A DNA stretch of 64,000 nucleotides from Brasenia schreberi (Eukaryota; Streptophyta; Magnoliopsida; Nymphaeales; Cabombaceae). The translations under genes were made by a program, and so were the position numbers. The DNA is taken from the NCBI GenBank assembly GCA_036023115.1, contig JAYKKT010000076.1, positions 2,976,001-3,040,000 of the forward strand. The letters are read 5' to 3'. A model generated the notes under the pieces. The model was given only the letters and a program-made list of their open reading frames with translations. It made no database searches and was not told the origin of the DNA. This document shows positions 12,109 through 26,473 of the stretch, piece after piece. The first letter of the stretch is position 1; each line of letters begins with the position of its first letter.

Positions 12109-15100
12109 ATGGGTCTGTGTTATGGGAGACCCAGTACAGACCCCCAAAACGTTGCTGAAAACGGTGGAAGTATTGTGAAGCAAGAAGCCAAATTGGAGGT
12201 GGAAACGAAGGTGCAAAATGAAGAAGGGAAGCCTTCAAAAGCGCCATTATATAGCCCGAGCCCTCTGTACACTTTCTTCAAGAATTCTCCGCCCTATTCG
12301 ACCCCGAATTCGACGGCAACGACGGCAAATTCGACGCCGACCCGCTTCTTCAAGCGTCCTTTCCCACCGCCGTCTCCGGCGAAGCATATAAAGGCGTTGC
12401 TTGCTCGTCGGCACGGATCCGTGAAGCCGAATGAGCCTGCCATCCCCGAAGGGAGTGAGTGCGAATTGGGGTTGGACAAGAGTTTCGGGTTTTCGAAGCA
12501 GTTTGATTCAAAGTATGAGCTCGGAGAAGAAGTTGGTCGTGGCCATTTTGGCTTCACATGTGCTGCCAAGGTGAAAAAGGGGGAGATGAAAGGGCAGGAG
12601 GTTGCTGTGAAAGTTATTCCTAAAGCAAAGGTTGGATTTAGTCTTATATCTGGTTTTTGTTTTTGTTTTTGTATTTTTCTGGGAGGATTTGGTGGATATC
12701 ACAACTTAAGCGTTAGATTAGTTTGTTTTCTGCCATGATCTGTTAGGTTTGATAATCGTATGCGTATATTATCTTTGGTTGAAACCACTAAAGTTTTGAA
12801 TCTTTGTGGGTCTGATAACAAATAGGGCAGTATGTTACCTTAGGATCCCTCTCTCTGTTGGCACCTCGTTTAGGCAGCCAACGAAGGGTTTATAACTCCG
12901 ATCGCTCGGTTGAAATGGATTATTTTGTCCCCGTGAATATCGGTCTTCTGTTGTTTCGATCCGTATTATTTTTGTTAGATTGAAACGCTTCCATGAGCCT
13001 TCAACCATATCACTTTTGTTGGTAAAAATATTTGCTGGCAGAAAACCATAAAATTTTGTGTACGCCTGAGTTACAGGACTGTTTGGTGGATGGCATTTGG
13101 TTTTGACCAATCAGCTCAATGCTTCACGTCGTCCACTCAGCCTTGCGAGGCAGGATTAACCAAGTTTGGGAGGACCAGGAGTGCATACGCATCCATAAGA
13201 GTTAAGATTCATTTTCCATATACTACTTGCTTCGTGCCTTCCAAAAATTTTCAGGATATCGGGGTCCTTGAGTTGGAAAGATCCCCTAAATTTGCAGGAT
13301 AGTTAAGGAAGTGTGTGGCACCTTTTTTTCAGTACCTTGAGGGTGTGAATGACCATGGAACCATAGCATGGGTTATTCCGATAGAGCCACTCCAGGAAGT
13401 GTGATAGTGGAAAAGTAAGGGGGCACCATGATCATTGGGATTGCTTTCTATTATGTCATGGTCAGCCTGTGCAATAGCATCATGCTTATCTATTTGGAAA
13501 TCTGTTGGTCTTCATAATTTGCAAATGTTCCCTAATTGTTTTCTCAAATGGTATAGAACTTCAGGCTGATTTTGAGAGATGTGCTGAAGCTGTTTTTCAT
13601 GAATTCCAGATACTTAAATAATGTAATATTGCAACATATTACATTGCTCATGGGCTTCAGATGCATATTCGAAGTGCTGATTTAATAATGCTTATAACTG
13701 ATGCTTTCATGTTCGTAGTATAATCTCACCTAAGTTGGTGCCTTGGCAGATGACCACAGCAATCGCCATAGAGGATGTAAGGAGGGAGGTTAAGATTCTG
13801 AGTGCTTTAACAGGACACAAGAATCTTGTGCAATTTTATGAGGCCTTTGAGGACCGAGAAACCGTGTACATAGTGATGGAGTAAGTGTTTATCAACTTAC
13901 TGGTTCTTTGTGGTAGGTTATCTGTATACCATATGTGTCTGGTTAGAAATGCTGTGCTCCATGTGGAAACCGATGACACCTCCTCTAAGGTTTCCAGAAT
14001 CTCCACAGTTTGAGTAGGAGATTGGTTGTTGTGAAGTTACTTCTGAACTGCCAGACTATATTGTTCTGATACCATAGGCTATGTGAATTGGTCTGCAAGG
14101 AAGAAGTTTAGCATTTTATGGCTTAGATTTGCAGCTTTTTATGCTTCTCTATTTGTGTATACATGATTTATATCTTTAAACTTTTGTTTTCTTAGACTAT
14201 TTCACTACTGTAGCTGCATAATATGATACCAATGAACAAACCTGGTCATTTCTGTTACTGCAACCTGTTGATAGTTTATACACAATATACAATCTCAGAT
14301 TGGTAGGCACTTATGAGTAATTATTGCATTCTGCAGGTTATGTAAGGGAGGTGAACTTTTGGATAGGATATTGTCAAGGTATCTTGCTCTTGCTAAGCTT
14401 CTCACCACTGTTTGTCTTGTTCATGCATCAATTTTGTCTGTTCTGTTGATTTAAGCAACTGGTTTTGATTATTATGTTTTTAGGGGAGGAAAGTACTCCG
14501 AAGATGATGCTAAGGTGGTGATGGTCCAGATATTAAGTGTTGCATCCTTTTGTCATCTCCAAGGTGTTGTTCATCGGGATCTCAAGCCAGAGGTAATGTA
14601 TATTAAGTTTGCTTAAATAATTCATACACGTCCAGATATTAAGTCTCATTTTACGTATCATTTTCTTTCTTGAATGCCCTTTACTCCTTTAGCATTCTAT
14701 TCTGACATCTAAAAGATGCATTGCCATTAAGTATTCATTACTTGTCTTTCTTGCAAAGTTTGCTTAGTAAATGCTTGTTTATGACAGATTTAATTTTTTG
14801 GTTTTTAGTATGTTTAATGAGCTTGTTTTTCTTTAATCTGAAGAGTATGTTTTGCTATGTCAGAATTTTCTGTTCACTAAAAAGGATGAGGACACTCAAT
14901 TGAAGGCAATAGACTTTGGTCTGTCTGATTTTGTCAAACCAGGTAAGCTTTGAGTCCATAAGGTCCAGCTATGTCTAAATTAGATTGTTTGTGTTATCTT
15001 CGGTCAGTTATATGCTCCACTTTCTCTCTATACAAAGGGTATTATGAGCCATTTCTTATATTTGGAAAATCACACAGATGAGAGGCTTAATGACATAGTT

Positions 15101-17667
15101 GGGAGTGCATATTACGTTGCTCCTGAAGTTCTGCATAGGTCTTATGGTACAGAAGCTGATATGTGGAGTATTGGCGTCATTGCATACATTCTTCTATGTG
15201 GAAGCCGACCCTTTTGGGCAAGAACTGAATCTGGTATCTTCCGGACTGTGCTAAAGGCAGACCCAAGTTTTGAGGAAGCACCATGGCCTACTCTTTCGCC
15301 AGAGGCAAAGGATTTTGTCAAGAGACTGCTGAATAAGGACGCACGCAGAAGAATGACTGCTGCTCAGGCCCTCTGTAAGTTGATCGTCGCTAATTTCAGT
15401 GATTAGATGTTGCAAACCAAGGTCAAGAGTGTTGAATTTGGAACTTGTGTCTAGCCTTGTTGAGTAGTCATGCTGAGGACATGCTTTTCTTTCTTTCTTG
15501 AGTAACCTCTGTTGAGTTCCTTTGTTGTTTTTAGATCTGGAAAATTCTTGTGACATGCTTGAGATTCAATGTTCAGGTCATCCATGGATGAAAAATTGTC
15601 AGGATATCAAAATCCCATTCGACATCCTAGTGTTCAGACTTATGAAGTCGTATTTATACTCATCGTCACTAAGAAAGGCTGCTTTGAGGGTATGGATGAT
15701 TCTCATTCTACCAGATTATGATGTTGCTTTTTCGTACCCAATTCGACCTTCATATTCTATACAATGAGTTCTCACCTTTTATGAGCACAACATTCTGATT
15801 TTATTATTCTTTTATAAGATCGAGCATTCCAGCAATCTATGGAAATTGGTATTCTGACCATCTGAATTGGTTATATAACTTCTTTGATAGAAATGGTTTA
15901 AACACCAACTTATGCATTGGCAACTCTTTTGCATAATTTTATTGTAGGATGCTTTCTTGATTGCTCAAATAGTAGTTATTTTTCGCCTATCAACATGGGG
16001 AAATATTGTGGCAGGCCCTTGCAAAGACATTGTCTGAGGATCAGCTCACCTATTTAAGGGAACAATTCAACTTATTAGGTCCAAACAAGAATGGTTTCAT
16101 TTGTCTGCAGAACTTCAAGACGGTTAGTTTGGATTGCCTTCTTTTACTTTTGGTTTTGGTTGCTCTCATGATCACCTTTATCATTCTAAGTGAATTTCAA
16201 ATGATTAGGCCTTAATGAAGTATGCGACTAATGCAATGAAGGATTCTCGGGTTCATGATTTTGTCAATATGGTATGGACTGGACTTATTGTTGACGTTAT
16301 ACTTTGTGTGAAGACCTTTGCTATTTACACAAGAGTCACGGCAGATTAATTAACTTGTCCTGGGTGTGAGTTGAGTTTTAAGGTCTGAGGCAGCCCAACA
16401 AGTTCGTCACTGTTTAGAGGCTTTTATGATTTGGTCCGCTGCTATGCTTGCAGGTGATCTCTCTTCAGTACAGAAAGCTGGACTTCGAGGAGTTCTCTGC
16501 AGCTGCTATTAGCGTCCATCAGATGGAAGCTCTTGAGAGTTGGGAGCAGCATGCTTTTCAAGCATATGAGATGTTTGAGAAGGATGGGAACAGAGCAATT
16601 GTTATTGAGGAGCTTGCGTCGGTAAGTCTCTCGACCAGTATACGACAATGGCCTGATGGTCCGCATCAATAAAATCTAGATGGTACATGGGGGCGATTGT
16701 TTGCCTGTTTCATGCATGATGGCGTCAAAAAGGACTCATTATTACTTCATACTTCATGTACCTTTGTATCATGTTCTCACTTAGAACCAAGGTTTACCTT
16801 CTGAAAATCCATGGACGAGGGAAGCCTAGAGTACTGGTTCTGATGGCAATATTTCAGGGGCTAATATATCCATTTATCTCATTATCTGTCTAGAATTAAA
16901 TGGAACATTGGAAAATCTTATACGACAAAGTAACAAAATAGATATATTATGCCACAGGGACACTTCTACTAGGGTGTCACACCCGTGTCTGACACTTGAC
17001 ACTCGTACTTCTCCGTGCTTGACTTAGTACTAATTATTTTAAATAACTTTTAACTAGAAATTTTAATGTTAAAAGATAATTAAGTGCCATATCAAGGGGC
17101 ATTTTTATGGAATATTGACCGATTAAAACTTTAGTAGTAAATAATTATAGTTTCACAAGATAGTATCAATATATATATGTATGTATGTATGTGTGTGTGT
17201 ATATATAATATGCATATTTTATCTCTCGCTATTTGTTCCAAAATTTTGGACATGGGAGGTTATGTTCCCAAACCCATGATTTTAGTAAGTTACACTCTTC
17301 ACTTGTACCCACACTTGTCACATAGGCAGTCTATATCCTGACTGCGAAGCAGCTATGCTAATATCACATGCATGCATGCACCTACAGTGAAATACACAGA
17401 AGGTATGAACTTTTAGCAGGACGAATTTGGTTCTTGTTTTCATGCTTAGAGGCCTGCTACCGTAAATATAATGATGCCTGGTGGGCAAAGTTGGTGCTCA
17501 TTCCCTTTTGAACTGACCAGGAGCTTGGGCTCGGACCATCAGTTCCAGTGCACGCTGTTCTCCATGATTGGATTAGGCACTCTGACGGGAAACTCAGTTT
17601 CATGGGATTTGTTCGGCTTCTCCATGGCATGTCTTCTCGTTTCATATCAAAGGTTCAAAAATCTTGA
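12109..17667 (+). CDS. CDPK-related protein kinase (CRK family), 592 aa, 11 coding exons
   Basis: Serine/threonine kinase of the plant CDPK-related group, expected at membranes. Exons: 12109-12630, 13750-13880, 14337-14378, 14484-14592, 14864-14942, 15078-15374, 15577-15689, 16015-16122, 16209-16271, 16454-16621, 17521-17667; all introns are GT-AG and the joined frame is open (1,779 nt with stop). The start MGLCYG offers Gly2 for myristoylation and Cys4 for palmitoylation. A proline- and serine-rich N-terminal region contains [18 protein letters not shown], typical of CRKs. Kinase motifs: glycine loop VGRGHFG (about residue 143), VAVK lysine, [25 protein letters not shown]. The C-terminal part ([42 protein letters not shown]) is the degenerate EF-hand region of CRKs, so direct calcium control is doubtful. 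Length and domain order are normal for the family. The kinase call is firm; the orthologue is not assigned. Confidence 0.97.
17170..17211 (+). repeat. Compound microsatellite in the last CRK intron
   Basis: Runs of AT, then GTAT, then GT, then AT inside the 899-bp intron 16622-17520. No transposon is evident in any CRK intron. Confidence 0.85.
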
Positions 17668-19212
17668 TGATCTTTTGTTCATCCATTCATCTCCATTAGA
17701 GCCTTACTGTGGCTTTCCAAGTGGAACTTAACCTTGAGGACTACCGTGCCTGTTTACTATGACACTAAGTGGAAAGTGAACCTTGGCGTCCTGAACCCTA
17801 CTTATTTTGAAGATTCCTCGGGCACCACCAGCTAGCCTCAAGCTGTGAATAAGGGCCTAGCTTGCTTCCAGATGTATGTACTCTCACAGTGCTTGTAAGG
17901 AGCTAAAGAGAATGTGATGTATGTATAGATGTATTAACACTCCTTATAAGTGCGGCAGACTGGAAAGAAGGCGTGGGTAATTTCTTGTATACGCTATGTT
18001 TGTTTGTTGTTGTCAAGGTTATTGTTTACCTTTTCCACAATTTTTACACTGTAAACTTTGTTTCTGCCTTCTAGTAAATGAACATTTTATGAAAACTCAT
18101 ACAGCAAAGGTGTAAAATATGTTGGGGTTTCTGCAGAATTGGGGCTCGTAAACAAACCAAATGAACATAATTCATGGCTCATTCGCCAACTTACCAGACA
18201 TGCGCTTGCTTGTTGCTAAGAGTTAATGTTTTTTAATTTCTTTGTCATTAGAAAATTTAATTTCACGTTCATTTAAGTTAAATATTTATCTGTATGCTAC
18301 TATTGACGTAAAATCGAAATGCTTTGTCATTGAACCGCACGATTACTCTTCCTGACTGGTTGAGTTGGCATAGTTTAACTCTTATATTATACATAAAGAA
18401 ATGATATCTATGCCAAAGTGTGCAATCTGTGGAAAGTTGAAAGCATGTGTTCATTTTCATCTCATACATCATAAGGAGCCAGCTAGTTTCGGCTTATGTA
18501 GGTCACCGAGCATGCACAAGCTAGATATGGGCCAAACCGGCTCGAAGAATAACTTGACTACTCCGGGTCACTTTGCTGCCTTACAACTTTTTGCGTACAA
18601 CCATGAGGCTGAAGCCAGATCCACACCTCAGATATTGAACTCATGAACTTCAACTTGCGAGTTTACCCGGTAGCCAGGTGTTGGTGCCTTTAATGATGGT
18701 AAGTATTGGATCGAGAAGTAACTACTCTTGTTTCAACAAAGACATCATCTAAGTAATGACTAGGCTACTTTGACATACAGTGTTATCAAGACCATGAATT
18801 TCTATTGCATTATTGTAACAAGTATCACAACTACAGATCATGGCATCCAAGATGGAGGTTGTTGCGTCTTTTGCTATACTGCAGTACAACAACTGGTTTT
18901 TCCAACCCCTTTTGGGAGTATTTTCTCAATCTCCTTGTATCTATTGTATATACCATTATTTTAGTGCAGGGGTCCTGCCTAACCCCATCTTGATAATCCA
19001 AAAAAAAAGTGCCTTTTGAAACACAATTCTAGAGTTGTAAATAAAGGATGATAGGGTGGCAACGAAGGCAACACTAGATAATTAACGTATGGAACAAATT
19101 AGTGTAGAAGTATTTCAAAATTTTTACCTTTATAAATAGGTCTTCATTGAATTTTCTTAATAGGATGTGCCTTGGGACCCATAATACCATAACCCCAGTT
19201 TGCGCCCATGAT
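17668..19212. other. CRK 3' UTR and downstream intergenic DNA
   Basis: The first 300-400 bp after the stop codon are presumably the 3' UTR; no decisive poly(A) signal is visible. I see no further gene or recognisable transposon up to the tandem repeat at 19213. Confidence 0.5.
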
Positions 19213-19714
19213 GACAAATACTTGATACACAACATAGCGATAGATGGAAAACCTTCGGTGCATCCTACACCCTATACACAAATAAGTGAACGAACATATC
19301 AAATAATCATGTAGTCCAATATCATTCATGTTCTACATATTGTGAGTCAATGACAAATACTTGATATACAACATAGCGATAGATGGAAAACCTTCGGTGC
19401 ATCCTACACCCTATACACAAATAGGTGAACGAACATATCAAATAATCATGTAGTCCAACATCATTCTTGTTCTACATATTGTGAGTCAATGACAAATACT
19501 TGATACACAACATAGCGATAGATGGAAAACCTTCGGTGCATCCTACACCCCATACACAAATAAGTGAACGAACATATCAAATAATCATGTAGTCCAACAT
19601 CATTCATGTTCTACATATTGTGAGTCTGACAAATACTTGATACACAACATAACGATAGATGGAAAACCTTCAGTGCATCCTACACCCCATACACAAATAA
19701 GTGAACGAACATAT
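19213..19714 (+). repeat. 139-bp tandem repeat, left part
   Basis: Units begin with GACAAATACTTGATA at 19213, 19352, 19491 and 19628 (periods 139, 139 and 137). The fourth unit is interrupted after GAACGAACATAT by LTR A and resumes at 35264. Units differ by only a few bases. There is no open reading frame across units. Confidence 0.95.
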
Positions 19715-20319
19715 TGTAAACACCCCAAAAATGTCATATTTTGAAAATTTTTGAACTTAAAAGCCCTCCAAAGGCCAAAGCCGAAGAAACAAAGAAAAGT
19801 GAAGCCCGTTCAGAGAAAAGCCAGACAAAAGGCCAAAATCATAATTTGGGTCAAAAAGCCAAAGCAACTCTAAAGTACATAAAGAGGCTAAGAACCTGAT
19901 GAAGTCGACAAAAGTCCACGGCCCGTTAGAATGAAGAACGGAATCTGTGGGGAAATCTGATATCGATAGCACCAGAATCCGGCTAAAAACAAGAAAAGGG
20001 AGATCAAGACAAATGCCAAAATGTCCTGAAAAGTAGAATATCAGTTGGAAGAAGGACTTGGGGAAAACCCAGGCCGAAGCTGGGTCACCGAGGAACCGGA
20101 GCTCGCTCAAAACTGACTGTGAAAAGCGCTAGAAAGGACTGAAAGAAAGGAGCTGAAAAATTTGGACTGAATCTAGACCCAAATATCCAGATCCAAATTC
20201 AAATAGTGTTTGGATTGGATCTGGATCCCAAAATATCCGAGATCTAAGATCTAGACCCAAATAGTGTTTGGATCGGATCTGGATTCCAAGATCCAAATCC
20301 AAGACCCACTTCATTTGCC

Positions 20320-20328
20320 TATAAATAG
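20320..20328 (+). promoter_or_regulatory. TATA box of LTR A
   Basis: TATAAATAG, about 600 bp into the LTR, with GGATCTGGAT-type repeats upstream and a CACGTGA motif about 30 bp downstream, as in the solo LTR at 4453. Confidence 0.6.
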
Positions 20329-21309
20329 AGGTGAAGGGGTGTCCAAGAGGGGGTTCACGTGAATTGCTTGGGAGGAGAGAGAGTGGGAGAGAGGCTAGCC
20401 ATGGAGCTTAGCCATGGGTTAGCCATGTGGGCTTGATCAAGGGTTTGGGTTCGAACCTTGTATGAACCTAAACCTAGTCAAGGGCTGCAATAAGGTGGGC
20501 TGCAACCAAGGAGGAGGCTGCAACCAAGGTGGGCTCGATGTGAGTGCATGTGGTGGACCGGCTCCAAGAGGTAAGCCATTCTAAACCTAACCCCAACCTA
20601 GCCTAGGCTCGAACCTACCTAACCCCAACTAAACCTAACCCACTCACCCACTTCACCCAAACCGACTCCCTTACACCCCCTTTGCTGGACCACCCAAGAC
20701 CCAACCAAAAACACCCCCCGTACTGCCCCCGGCTCAACCTAGCGCCCACCGTGGGCCCCTTAGTGCCTAGCGCCACACCACCCCGCGCGTCACGCGCCCT
20801 AGCGCCCCTACTGCTCCTTGCGCGCCCTATGTGCGCCTAACGCCTAGCACTGTAGGCCGCACCTAGCCAAACCACACGGCCTGCCTTGTGGTACGCCGTT
20901 TCCCTAAAAAAAAAAAACCCACAGCCTGCTGGTGCAGGCCGCGTTCCACCTACCCAACTAAACTCACGGCTTGCCTAGTGGCAGGCCATTTCCTTTAGAC
21001 AACCCGGCCACCTCCCTTGGCCGAACACCCCAAAAGAACTCGAGCCACCCTTGGCTCGAGTCACCCTAACCTAGACCTACCTAGTTAGGACCAGCCCATC
21101 TTATACCCTTTAAACTAAGCCCACTCGAGCCACCCTTGGCTCGAGTCACACCAAACCAAATCAGCCCCTCCAAGGCCCTAAACCCTCAAATACCCGATTG
21201 CCCCCAAGCCTCCAAGCCCTCAAGCTCCACTCTCACGTGACCCCACTCCCACACGGCTTGTCTCTTGGCTGCACGTCACCAAGGCTCACCACTTGAAAGA
21301 GTGTGCCCC

Positions 21310-24300
21310 TATAGATACGGAAAATTTCCACTTCTGGTTCTTAGGCCTGAAGTGAATCTTTTTGTGTGTCTAAGTCGTATTTAACAAAAGAGCGTGCCAA
21401 CTAGCTTGCTTAAGCTAGCGAAGAAAGTTTTTGAAATATGACTTCTATCGGGACGACTGTGAGCAAGTGAGCTCTTTTCATCACAGACCTTCTTGCACTG
21501 ATGCGCAAGGGCCAGTCTGTACGCTTGGCAAAGTCTTTTAAATTTAAACCTCTTTGAAAAATACCCGAAGTGTTTGGGCTTTGTATGTACGATTGCAATT
21601 TTTATTACACGTGGGATTTGCACGTGTCTATGTCTTTCTTTTTTATGTTTTTTAGGGCCAACTAGGTGTGTGCATAAGTGACCTAAGTTGGGCGATTTTT
21701 GCACGGGAGTGTGGGGTTTGCTTTGATGCAATATGCGTCCTAACTCGTGGTATGGCGAATATACAATGCAAACTCACACAACTCCAAAGGGAAAACCCGA
21801 ATTGAAAGACAATGCGGAAGGGAAATGACTTAATGTAAATTGCAAAAGGGAAATATGACTCTATCTTAAGAGCGGAAAGGCTCAATTGTGCAAGTGTGTG
21901 TAGTGTATATATGGAAAGACTACGCACACAGCTGAACCTTAAAACCCAAATCTTAAAGACATAGCCGAAGGGAAATACTTATAATATATATGGGCCCGAA
22001 GGTCGCCAACGTGTGCATAGGTGTTGAGTGTATATGTAAAGACAACTCACACAACTTGTAATGTAAACCCAAATATAATTGCAATATGGCCTTGACTAAG
22101 GTCTTGGGAGTAAGAGCGAAAGCTCAATGTGTGTGAGTGTAGAATTGAAATGCTACGCACACAACTTGAATTTAAACACCCCAAAACGAAATTGCAATAA
22201 GGCCTTTACTAAGGTCTTGGGAGTAAGAGCGAAAGCTCAATATGTGTGAGTGTAGAATTGAAATGCTATGCACACAACTTGAATTTAAACACCCCAAACA
22301 AAATTGCAATATGGCCTTTACTAAGGTCTTGGGAATAAGAGCGAAAGCTCAATGTGTGTGAGTGTGGAAATTGAAAGACCACGCACACAACTTAAATTAA
22401 ACCCATGCAACTTAAAACATATAGGTATAACTATATCTTAAGGGTTGATTAGGCCTGTGTGTATGCCAAAATCGTGTGCAACTAAGAGCGAAATTGCTCA
22501 AGTGCACGTGTGTGTGGATGTGCCAAACCACATTATTACAAGCGGGGAGAGACAACGCTCCATTATTACAACCCCGTATCAAATTTAATCAAATGTAAGC
22601 AAGTTCATAACAAGGACCGAGTTAGGCACTTACGTATAGCTGGTCCGGGTGTGACTTGCTTGGCTTTGGCCTAGTGAGTCGCCTTGGACAACCGAAGGGG
22701 AGCTCCTTAGATGCGTGTGGGCGCCAAGTAGGGTCTTAGTCGAGTGAAGACTTGAAGATGGCCGAGTGGTAGGCGCAACAAGTAGGGATGTTAGGTGATG
22801 TTGTGGCAGGTTAGGGGCTAGCTAGGTGGTTGCAGGTTGAAGGGTGAAGGTTTAGCTAGGGGCTGAGAAATGAGTGGCTATGGGAAGGTGGGGATGTAGG
22901 GTGTGAAGTGACCGGGTTTAAGGGAGATGGCTAGGTGGTTGTGGTGGTAGGTGATGGACTGTGTGGCTGGGTAAGAAGGGAAGAGGAAGATAGGTTAGAT
23001 GGGGTTGAGATGGGGGTACTAACCGGAGGTGGTTGCTGAGGTGGTGGCCGGAGGTGGTGGAAGGAAGTGACAGTTGGAAGAAGGTGGCAACCGAGTGGAA
23101 TTGTGCAGTCAGGTGGGGTGTGCAGGTGGCAGCTGAGTGGAAGTGCAGCCAAGTGGAAGTGGCGGTGGATGGTGGTGCTGCTGGGGGTGATGGAGTGAGA
23201 TGGTGTGGAGATAGGGCAGGTGAGAGAGGAGAGAGAGGGATCCAAGAGCTGCCAAAACCCGCCCCAAAAGGGTTTTTTTTTATAGGCATGGGTTGGGGTC
23301 GGTTGGGTAGATATTTAGGATATGGTGGGCTGGTGGTGGGGTGGTTTGGGTAGGTCGGCTAGGGGGGAGTGGTATGGTGGTTTAGGGTAGGTCGGTTAGG
23401 GTGGCTGGGAATTAGGGGTTAGGGTCTAATTAGGTGGGTTAAGGTGGGATTAGGTGTAATCTAGCTAGGGTCTAGGTGGTCTAGTTAGGTGGGGTGAGCT
23501 AGGTGAGGTCGGCTAGGTATGGTTAGGGTGGTTTTGGGTGAGGGTGGCTAGGATTGGGTCAGGTTTAGAGGGAAATGGCTAGGTGAGGTGGGTTAGCTTA
23601 GGGCAAGGTTTAGGAGCATCCCCTTGGCCTTGATCCATGGACCTAATTGCAGCCAGGTTCATGTTGGTGCAGCCCCAGGTTAGGTGTAGGTGCATACAAG
23701 CTTAAACCCACACTCTTAGGCTAAATCCTCATGATTAACCCAAAACTTGACAAAAAAGTCAAGCCCACCAACTTTCTCACTCATACTTTATCATCCCACT
23801 CTCTCTCTACCCAAGCTTTTTAGGTGAATTCTTTATGGGCCCCACCTCCATTTATGAGAAGGTGATGTGGGCCATGGATGTGGATATTGGATTGGATCTT
23901 TAGATCCAAATCCAAATCCAAATCCAAATCTAGATGCATGTTTGGATTTGGATCTGGATATATATGGTCCAGATCCGATCCAAATCTGATTTTCTAACTC
24001 CTTCATGGCATTGTGAAACAAACGGTTTGTGCGGGGCCTAACTGCATCAGTACTCCGTCTTGCGTTGGGTCTTCGCCAACATTGTCGTCCGCTCTTCTTC
24101 TCACCTTCTAGAGATCATTTTGACCAATTTGTTGATAACAGGGGCTTGAATATCCGAGATTTTGGGGATGATTCTGATACGAGAGTTGATGTGTCGGGCT
24201 TGACATATGCTTTGGGTCTGGGCTCTCTTTTGCTTCTTTGGTCCTGCTTTCATGAGGCCAAGTTGCTTTTCGGGGTTTCAAAATACCTTTTTAAAGGTTT

Positions 24301-24459
24301 TAAAACTGTATGTATATATTTTCAAAACATATATGATTTAAACATATGTATAGGGTTGCCTGGAAGGCTCCTAGGTTTTCAGACTCAAAATAGCCCTTTG
24401 GGGCTGCTTTTGCAAAACCAGATAATTTGAGAAATTCATGGGATTTTGGGGTGTTTACA
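21310..24459 (-). mobile_element. 3' LTR of element B
   Basis: Minus strand: starts TGTAAACACCCC at 24459 and ends in CTATA at 21310 (decayed CTACA). The GTAAGT donor motif is at 22633 and stem-loop repeat units are around 21960-22420. Polypurine tract AAAGAGGGGCATC sits immediately outside at 24460-24472. Confidence 0.9.
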
Positions 24460-25635
24460 GATGCCCCTCTTTGGCATTAACCAAATTGATTTGGATAATG
24501 GTAAAGACGACAACACCCCTTTCGATGTCTCCCTAAATCTATCCACGAAAATATGGGATCGTCCCAATTTTTAGCAAAATCTCTCTTTTAAACCTGATAG
24601 GAGGAGATATCACGCCAAAGGGATTTCTATGGGATCTGGTCTTAAACGGGATCATGTTATGCAGGTGTCCATGCGTGGATATGCACATGCGTTACATGGA
24701 TGAGACGCCAAGAATGGCGACCTCCCAGAGACCAGATGACATGGTCGAACTCTTTGAGATTTACGAAGGCCTCCTGCTCCAAGTGAGCAGACCCTATGTT
24801 GCTCGATGTTCGATTTTTCAAAATCTATTTACAAAAGGGAAAACTGCTTTGAGCCTCAATCCCAAGGATCTCAAGCTCTTCGTGTTTGCCTTTGCTTGAG
24901 TCTTGACATTCGCTAATCTAGCTGAGGTTTTATAAGAAAACAAGCTATATTTCAAAATTCCTACGTCTTACTCGAGACATCGAATTCTTAAACAAAATGA
25001 AATTCAAGTAAGTAAATCCTATTTTTACTTTAGGATTCCTCGAAATGAATCATGTTTCACTTGGGATAAGCCAGGGATGGGAAAGAGATACCACGGTCCC
25101 TTCTGAAGCGTCCCGTGGTTTGAGGCATAGAAGGTGGAAAACTGCTCTTTTTTTGAGCTTTTAGTATTTTTTTCTTTTTTTTCATAGAGGGTCTCCCTTT
25201 GGGAATATTTTTTCTTTAATCCCTCTTTTCCATAAAAGAATCGAATTTTTCTTTTGATTCTGGTTTCTTTCTTTGGGAAAGAGACTTTTAACGGGGAATT
25301 CCCTTTGTTTTGGCCACGTTTTCCTTTTGGAAGGAGAAGAGAAGAGGGGAGGACTTATCCCAAGGTCATACTCGATCCATTCCAGATCAACCTATTTAGA
25401 AATAGCACGTACTACTTGCAAGTATCTTGCTATATTGAACTAGGCCTTTCTTTGTAAGAAGAAGGATTTTGAAATGTAACCACGTGTTTGGAAAACTCCA
25501 CTCTTTCACAAGTGCGAATTCTCTTGCTCAAGGTCACACGATTCGCCTTTGAACCTTACTTTCGAAGTTTCGAAGCAGCTATCTCTAAGGATTTTCGAAA
25601 ATGAGAACTTAACCCAAATCCTACACATAATACTA
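24460..25635 (-). mobile_element. 3' UTR of element B
   Basis: Region between pol and 3' LTR, homologous to 48839-50066 and 53580-54752. I find no convincing gene on either strand; short open frames here are not conserved between the three copies. Confidence 0.8.
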
Positions 25636-26473
25636 CTATAAGTATTGAATATTGATAGGATCTGCTAAATTCCTACCTTCTACATCGATCAACCAATATG
25701 AGTTGTTCGTGGTGGTTGCATGTACAACATAGGGTCCATCCCACTTGGGGCGCCACTTTCCAAGGGGATGTGGGCCATGATAGTGGATGATTTTCAAAAC
25801 CAGATCTCCTACTTCAAAGTGGCGAGGTCTCATGTGTTTGTCATAATGTCGGGCTATCCTTTGCCGGTATGCATGAGCATGATCCATAGCAAGGAGTCGC
25901 CTCTCATCTAGCAAATTTAGTTCGACCATCCTAGCATGCTGAAGCGTCTCTAGGGGGAGGTCGAGTGCAATGGATGTATGAAATGAATGCAATTATGTAT
26001 GAATGGGAAGAATGGCGTTTGTGCCATAGACCAATTCGAATGGTGTGGCATTCGTGGGAGTCCGGATGGAAGTCCTATAAGCCCATAAGGCTTTATCCAG
26101 CTTCTCGTGCCATGTCCTACCCTTCTCTAAAGTCTTCTCAATTATATTAATGAGAGTCTTATTCGTGGCTTCGGCTTGGCCGTTGCCTTGAGGGTAGTAG
26201 GGTGAGGAGAAGTGGTGAGTTATGCCATACGTGTTGCACAACTTGACCATCCACTCATTTTTGAATGGGGTGCCATTATCGGACACAAGGTCTCTTCGAA
26301 CCCCAAATCGAGCCAAGATATTCCTCCTAATGAAAGCCACCACATGTTGCCCCTGTACGTTGGTTAAGGAGATGGCTTTGACCCACTTGGAGAAATACTC
26401 ATTGGCTGCTAAGATGAACCTATGCCCATTCGATGCCTTTGGAAATATTGGGCCAACAATATCAAACGCCCAC
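25636..26473 (-). pseudogene. Integrase end of pol, element B
   Basis: Minus-strand frame with VSDNGTPF, QGNGQAEATN and the conserved C-terminal region ending INIQYL. One in-frame TAA (25993-25995) replaces a glutamine codon of the intact copy. The upstream end is cut at 26473 by the LTR terminus of structure C. Confidence 0.9.

Noticed and set aside
22918..23289. Proline/serine/threonine-rich open frames on the minus strand, with similar ones near 27725-28057, 31205-31552, 47165-47551, 51975-52325 and 63498-63848
   Set aside because: They fall at the same low-complexity, GC-rich position of LTRs in several copies. They follow base composition, and frames differ between copies. Overlapping frames on both strands are equally long.
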